Source: JBHELT01 sp046262935 (lineage in GTDB: Bacteria > Actinomycetota > CADDZG01 > JAHWKV01). From it: DNA of 17,175 nt. Positions within the stretch are counted from its first letter, which is position 1. The number at the start of each line of letters is the position of its first letter. Below, in pieces: positions 14,301-17,175 of the stretch. A program made the position numbers and the translations under genes. The notes beneath the pieces are model-generated. The model saw nothing but the letters and a program-made list of their open reading frames with translations, made no database searches and had not been told where the DNA came from. The DNA lies in the NCBI GenBank assembly GCA_046262935.1, contig JBHELT010000059.1, forward strand, positions 1 to 17,175, read 5' to 3'.

Positions 14301-15623
14301 TCCTTCGGTACCTCGACAACGCAGAACCCACCTGAGAAACAGGACACATGGTTTGGCAACGTGATGCTCGATGCATCCAACGCCGGGCTTCCAACGATCA
14401 TCGTGATGAATCAACCAACCATCCTTCCCGATCGCGAAGCGTTGCAGAGTTCCAACTGGACCCAGCCCGATCAAGGTTCTTTCGAAAGCCTCGTAGAGGC
14501 TAACCGCGTAAGTGCTGTGTTGACGGCGGGCGCTCGTTGGAATGTGCGCGGCGGGTACCCGGCGAATCTCCCCGTCGTTCCGTACTTCATCATGGGGGGC
14601 GGAGGGGCCCCCCTCGGTTACGACCGACCCAGCGACGCAACCCAGGACCCAACGAAACTTCCATCAGATGGGTTCTACAACGCTTGGTTCTTGGTCAATA
14701 TCGATCCGACTGCTCCTTCGGTGCTGGGTCTTCCAGGACAGGCCAAAGTCACTGTCACTCCTTTCCCGATCCTTGAATCGGTTGCGATCCACGGTATGGA
14801 TGGAAGATCCGTCGCGGGCGGAAACACGATGAGGTTCACAGCATTGGCCAGGTCGCTTGAAGACGGGACGACAGATCCGGAACAAGCAAAATCCACCTAT
14901 TACTCATTCGGCTACGGAAACAGTTCCGTATGTGATGGAGCAGGACAGGGGCACGGAGTCTGTTCGGCGCGCGACGCGATGCGCCCGCCATACCGTTTCT
15001 TCAGTGAAGACCCAGCGATCATCGACTTCGTAAAACCGAATTACTCCTTCGGAGCCAACTATCCGCTACGCGACAGCCTGAACAAGATCGTCAAAGATCC
15101 GATCGGTGAATTCGGACTTGCATGCGCATTCAAAGTAGGCAGCACTTTCATCGACGTGGAATCCGGATTTCAGCGTTCACGCATGAAAGTGACGGTCGGC
15201 CCCGGGTTCGGCCCGTGCGTTGACCAACCGGTGGTTGCCCCTTACGTGCCGGTCGTGACCAATCCTGTGGGCGCTCCCCAGATCTTGCCTAAACCTCCCC
15301 TTAGTCATCCGCACTTCGTGTTCGAACAGCCATACGGCGTGATCCTGCCGCCGGTTCCTGCCCCAGTGGTTGCACCTGCTCCACCGGCGTCGGCGGCAGG
15401 TTCGAAGAGAGAGGAGAAAGAAGCACAATTGGAACACGAGGGGCAAGATGGCGACGCAGAATTCACGGCTATCAGGCACAACCGCCGTCATGGCATCGAT
15501 CCCGCGATGGAACTGTTATTGATAACCGCCACTGCAATGGTGCTCGGCTTGTTGGCATCGGGGGTTGTTATGTCGTCGAGGAAGCCCAAGATGTCCCATT
15601 CATATGCATATCTGATCGAATGA
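11307..15623 (+). CDS. Giant membrane-anchored beta-propeller protein with a degenerate metallophosphoesterase domain (giant B)
   Basis: The protein is 1438 residues from ATG 11307. A second ATG at 11322 (residue 6) is equally plausible. Order of parts: signal peptide (core about 12-33); YCF48/BNR-like repeats of the type (A/G)(W/Y)AVG-x-x-G-x-(I/V) over about 65-800, clearest at 139-148, 484-493, 523-532 and 565-574; a metallophosphoesterase-like domain about 815-1135; a beta-sandwich, bacterial-Ig-like region about 1155-1298; a Pro-rich stalk about 1309-1363; a charged stretch; and one membrane helix about 1400-1422 with a short basic tail. In the phosphoesterase-like domain every usual ligand motif is altered: GDxxD reads GGNAR (868-872), GNHD reads GNRD (900-903), the H of the NHxP-type loop is replaced in MNQP (1034-1037), and GHxH reads GARW (1075-1078). 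The characteristic GGGGAPL (1097-1103) remains. It is therefore probably a non-catalytic binding protein. Eight cysteines lie outside the membrane. It is a paralogue of giant A (1-2182). Confidence 0.94.
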   Translation: MRARTMDTRTRPFLLLSVVAMFATLTVGAAFGAARDYHFDESGIQGSSNAVMQQVTVPARIARVDSVPGSAGAEVWAIGLSTAELPGWDRSLGGQQVVFLRYTRSQGFWQLIGPPKDASGQNINPRLFSLSMTSSGEGWAVGDHGLVLHKASGDTAWVESPEAEAEARSAGDAELKSVSVTPDGSSGYIVGVTSGTGTAAGSTIMRLSDGHWQRETISPDLIADGRPELISVSVVNSDEAWAITGAATRDLRVYHRTSGLWVRVTTDPDPRYPIFAGPHPSQAKNGAFNQGAYGGAVKADTSGAWIGGQIFPSDVLHPTGDALRGDASRPFAIHVSDSGTQVTSYCPDQYSLDQTSAGLQDSRAMCDQPFPFSILDLTSFSLLPNGEVFAGGVGLFHFVNGGWFHEPDSNGYLISISMSSSKEGWVATTGNAFGAGGSVVSSENTLGHWSATPATPRVARWPQPQTLPLHGVAAAPDGSGRALAVGEEGAVVGYAPDVGWDQQTRVVLGVLHSVAWSGPNTAWAVGTRGTITQFDGTKWSESPESQKLTNEALFAVAFVSPSEGYAVGSNGIILRFDGTHWSTDAGSSSVTKRTLFSVAARPGTIIAVGAQGTVIERSSGSWHHSSAESLAARSTGEPSNLQSVAVLPDGTAIIGGNQSTLLVKQPGSSFQPLPQPVEGDILAVNGSRQGGALRLFVSVDPETGPSATKYKGEKLFATRSTLVTFEGGTWRDATLMRRLTTYAGSTDGSNFLDPIFAITLDASGTGWGVGGLTASQPDDTHIGRLQATSSIYRVTLGSDPRPAFSQASVQLPKTGVNFAFFGETWCSQGLCSMSMGSGTQADEVALQIKKEIETASHLANGPKFVMFGGNARAIGMPEELGESKGFLSSFKGLPVYGAVGNRDLFNGISETILGQIMSGASIILPKTSGDPGNWKEVFAHQSAPWGDGPLPANIQEPSLKTGTGTLPTAGLARTHYAFDYMQNARPSFRVIVVDSSNRSFGTSTTQNPPEKQDTWFGNVMLDASNAGLPTIIVMNQPTILPDREALQSSNWTQPDQGSFESLVEANRVSAVLTAGARWNVRGGYPANLPVVPYFIMGGGGAPLGYDRPSDATQDPTKLPSDGFYNAWFLVNIDPTAPSVLGLPGQAKVTVTPFPILESVAIHGMDGRSVAGGNTMRFTALARSLEDGTTDPEQAKSTYYSFGYGNSSVCDGAGQGHGVCSARDAMRPPYRFFSEDPAIIDFVKPNYSFGANYPLRDSLNKIVKDPIGEFGLACAFKVGSTFIDVESGFQRSRMKVTVGPGFGPCVDQPVVAPYVPVVTNPVGAPQILPKPPLSHPHFVFEQPYGVILPPVPAPVVAPAPPASAAGSKREEKEAQLEHEGQDGDAEFTAIRHNRRHGIDPAMELLLITATAMVLGLLASGVVMSSRKPKMSHSYAYLIE

Positions 15624-15717
15624 TTAGCAGGACTTTCGCATAGACGTGTCGAATCCTTAGGGGGAAGGTACCAGTGAACTTGTGCTGGTGAGTCGCCAAA
15701 CGGTAGGAGTGAGGCTC
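15624..15717 (+). promoter_or_regulatory. Gap between giant B and the PstS-like gene, with ribosome site
   Basis: The 94-bp gap has no terminator-like hairpin after giant B, so read-through into the next gene is likely. A good ribosome site, AGGAG (15705-15709), lies 8 nt before the ATG at 15718. No confident promoter boxes were found. Confidence 0.4.
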
Positions 15718-16953
15718 ATGAGGCGTTCGATGTTGACGATGACCATCCTGATGGTCGGTCTCATCGCGCTTTTCGTGAACAACCTTGCGTTGGCCGATGA
15801 CTTAGCACTGGGTACCTCATTCTGTGACGGCAAGGCGAGCCCAGCTACGGGCGAAGGGTCGCTCGGTCAAGTGGCCCTGCACGCCGACGTATTCGCACCA
15901 GCGTTCTCAAGCGGTTGCCCGTTGGAGGGCGGCCTGGTTTCGTACTTGGGGACCGGAGACCAGTCTGGGATCACGGCGCTAACCGCAAGGGGCAGAGCAT
16001 TCGCAGGCAGCGATGTTCCCTTGACGAGCGTTCAGAAAGCACAGCTCGAAGTTGCCTTCGGCCGTTATTCGCAAGTGCATCAGGTGCCGCTCTACATCGA
16101 CGGGCTTGCCATCGCCTACAACATCCCTTGCTCCGGTCCGGCGATCAACTTCAAATCTCAGATCCTGAGCCTTATCTATTCGGGAGTTGTCACGAGGTGG
16201 AACGATCCCTTGCTAGTGAATACGCCAGGCAACAACTGGCTCGCCACTTGTAATGAAACTATCCAATTGACGAAACGCTCCGACCTCGGGTCAGGTGCGA
16301 CGACCGTCTTCCAGGATTACCTCAGCAAGCGCACTCCTTATTGGTCGGCTTTCAAGTACTCCAGTGGCGCGGCCCAGTGGCCGACTCAAACCTTTGGATG
16401 TTCGGGTCTGGGTGACAGCGGCATGGTCAACTGCATCACCAGCCATAGGGGAGCGATCGGGTATCTAAGGATGGCTGTTGCTTCGGGCAATGGCCTCAAA
16501 GTTGGCAACATCGAAAACGTAACACAGTCTTTGGTCGCTCCCAGCTCCTCCGGTTGCGCCTCCGCCGCAGACTCGGCAGTAACTCCACCGGGGCTGGGCT
16601 CGAACTCTGTGCCAGGATTGCAATTGCCTTCTTTCTACCCTGCAACGCTCGGTGATTGGAGCGCAGTTTCGATGACCGACGCTCCCGATGGCCTTGGGAC
16701 GCACAGCTACCCGATCTGCTTCTTCAGTTATGCATTCGTCTTGCAGGGATGGAACTCTGGCTACGGAGGAACCGTTGGAGTTACCGTTGAGCGTTCGGTC
16801 TACGACTACTTCACGATCGCGCTCGCCGACAGCACTCAGGCGGCACTGTCCAGTCATGGAGTTGCCCCGCTTCCTCAAAAACTCCTTCAGATCGGCAGGG
16901 ATGGAATCAAGTCGATGTCGTTTTACAACATCACGTCCACAGGTCTTATCTAA
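15718..16953 (+). CDS. Secreted PstS-like (phosphate-binding protein family) substrate-binding protein
   Basis: The 411-residue protein starts at ATG 15718, chosen for the AGGAG site and because it gives a compact signal peptide (MRRSMLTM, core to about 25, cleavage near ALA/DD at 26). A GTG 36 nt upstream keeps the frame but adds a poor leader. Landmarks of the PstS family appear in order: VSYLGTGDQSG (74-84), AGSDVPL (96-102), AIAYNIP (131-137), IYSGVVTRWNDP (153-164), RSDLGSGATTVF (187-198), GAIGYL (245-250) and a late YPI...FSYAF strand (331-340). The Asp of the SD-x-PL motif and the Arg of RSD, both used for phosphate in E. coli PstS, are kept. The position of its Ser38 is Asp81 here, and there is a one-residue insertion near the GSG loop. 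Eight cysteines suggest four disulfides. There is no lipobox. No pstC, pstA, pstB or phoU lies in the window, so it may be a surface receptor or scavenger rather than a transporter part. Confidence 0.88.
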   Translation: MRRSMLTMTILMVGLIALFVNNLALADDLALGTSFCDGKASPATGEGSLGQVALHADVFAPAFSSGCPLEGGLVSYLGTGDQSGITALTARGRAFAGSDVPLTSVQKAQLEVAFGRYSQVHQVPLYIDGLAIAYNIPCSGPAINFKSQILSLIYSGVVTRWNDPLLVNTPGNNWLATCNETIQLTKRSDLGSGATTVFQDYLSKRTPYWSAFKYSSGAAQWPTQTFGCSGLGDSGMVNCITSHRGAIGYLRMAVASGNGLKVGNIENVTQSLVAPSSSGCASAADSAVTPPGLGSNSVPGLQLPSFYPATLGDWSAVSMTDAPDGLGTHSYPICFFSYAFVLQGWNSGYGGTVGVTVERSVYDYFTIALADSTQAALSSHGVAPLPQKLLQIGRDGIKSMSFYNITSTGLI

Positions 16954-16959
16954 GTACCG

Positions 16960-17175
16960 CTAGATCCCCGCGGCAAGTCCGTCGCACCGTGGGTCGCTTG
17001 CTGCGGCTAGTCCCCGCTCGGTGGTCAAGATCGCGTGAGCGTGGCCCGCAACATCTGATTGTTTGATGATCTCGCCACCCAGATCGGGAAGGCCCCTTTC
17101 GACGAGCAGCTGCCCATCGCCATGTTTGACCCATCGGGGCGCAGCCACAGCATCGGCAGGGTCTTGGCCCACCGC
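16960..17175 (-). CDS. ggt: Gamma-glutamyltransferase, C-terminal end (5' part outside window)
   Basis: The last 71 codons of a gene enter from the right edge and stop with TAG at 16960-16962. They read ADAVAAPRW near the start, then LLVERG, a GHAHAI segment, ERGLAAASDPRCDGLAAGI and stop. This is the typical ending of the small subunit of gamma-glutamyltransferases: EA-x-x-APRW, then E-x(n)-GH, then A-x-DPR-x-DG-x-A-x-G. The family transfers or hydrolyses gamma-glutamyl groups of glutathione and related peptides. The catalytic Thr would be outside the window. It converges on the PstS-like gene with 6 bp between the stops and no terminator in between. The symbol rests on family resemblance over a short piece. 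Confidence 0.82.
   Translation of the reverse strand, partial: AVGQDPADAVAAPRWVKHGDGQLLVERGLPDLGGEIIKQSDVAGHAHAILTTERGLAAASDPRCDGLAAGI

Noticed and set aside
13749..14711. Active phosphatase assignment for giant B
   Set aside because: None of the metal-ligand motifs is intact, so an enzymatic label would not be supported.
15505..15623. Sortase-type cell-wall anchor at the end of giant B
   Set aside because: There is no LPxTG-like motif; the helix and short basic tail fit a simple membrane anchor.
2331..15640. CTTTCGCA-like words before S1 (2331-2338) and the PstS-like gene (15633-15640), with a weaker copy before giant B
   Set aside because: The distance to the start differs in each case (about 44, 78 and 12 nt) and the word is short, so chance is a fair explanation.
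1..17175. tRNA, rRNA, CRISPR, insertion sequences or phage attachment sites
   Set aside because: I looked on both strands and saw no cloverleaf-like genes, regular direct-repeat arrays, transposase or integrase fragments, or terminal inverted repeats.

Overview
The window looks like chromosomal DNA of a free-living, moderately GC-rich bacterium (GC judged by eye to be in the high fifties). It is most likely an uncultivated actinobacterial lineage. The reasons are the several GTG starts, strong AGGAGG-type ribosome sites, many Sec-secreted or lipid-anchored Ala/Thr/Pro-rich proteins, and the lack of outer-membrane features. This placement is an inference. No rRNA, tRNA, CRISPR array, transposase or integrase was seen.

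Layout. (1) 1-2182 (-) is the N-terminal 727 residues of a giant secreted beta-propeller-type protein whose 3' end lies outside the window (giant A). (2) 2382-3914 (+) is a secreted eight-cysteine protein (S1) ending at a perfect hairpin terminator. (3) 9064 down to 3990 (-) is a tightly packed cistron run: a divergent ftsH, pxpA, pxpB and pxpC (5-oxoprolinase), then a small membrane-anchored protein (L1). (4) 9445-10536 (+) is a second secreted eight-cysteine protein (S2) with its own perfect hairpin terminator. (5) 10627-16953 (+) holds a lipoprotein (L2), a 1438-residue membrane-anchored propeller protein (giant B) and a PstS-like substrate-binding protein. (6) 16960-17175 (-) is the C-terminal end of a gamma-glutamyltransferase.

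The main result is that the unfamiliar genes form two copies of one three-part surface set. Giant A is a paralogue of giant B, L1 of L2, and S1 probably of S2. The copies lie on either side of the ftsH-pxpABC block and are arranged differently. Giant B carries, after its propeller repeats, a domain with the landmarks of a calcineurin-like metallophosphoesterase in which essentially all metal-ligand motifs are replaced. It then has a beta-sandwich-like region, a proline-rich stalk and one C-terminal membrane helix. With the adjacent PstS-like protein this suggests a cell-surface assembly for binding or sensing a ligand, possibly phosphate or a phosphoester. That role is inference only.

The metabolic genes are conventional. 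PxpABC hydrolyses 5-oxoproline to glutamate, and gamma-glutamyltransferase at the right edge belongs to the same gamma-glutamyl/glutathione salvage area. FtsH is a membrane AAA+ zinc protease with an unusual pore loop and a low-complexity insert in its outer domain.
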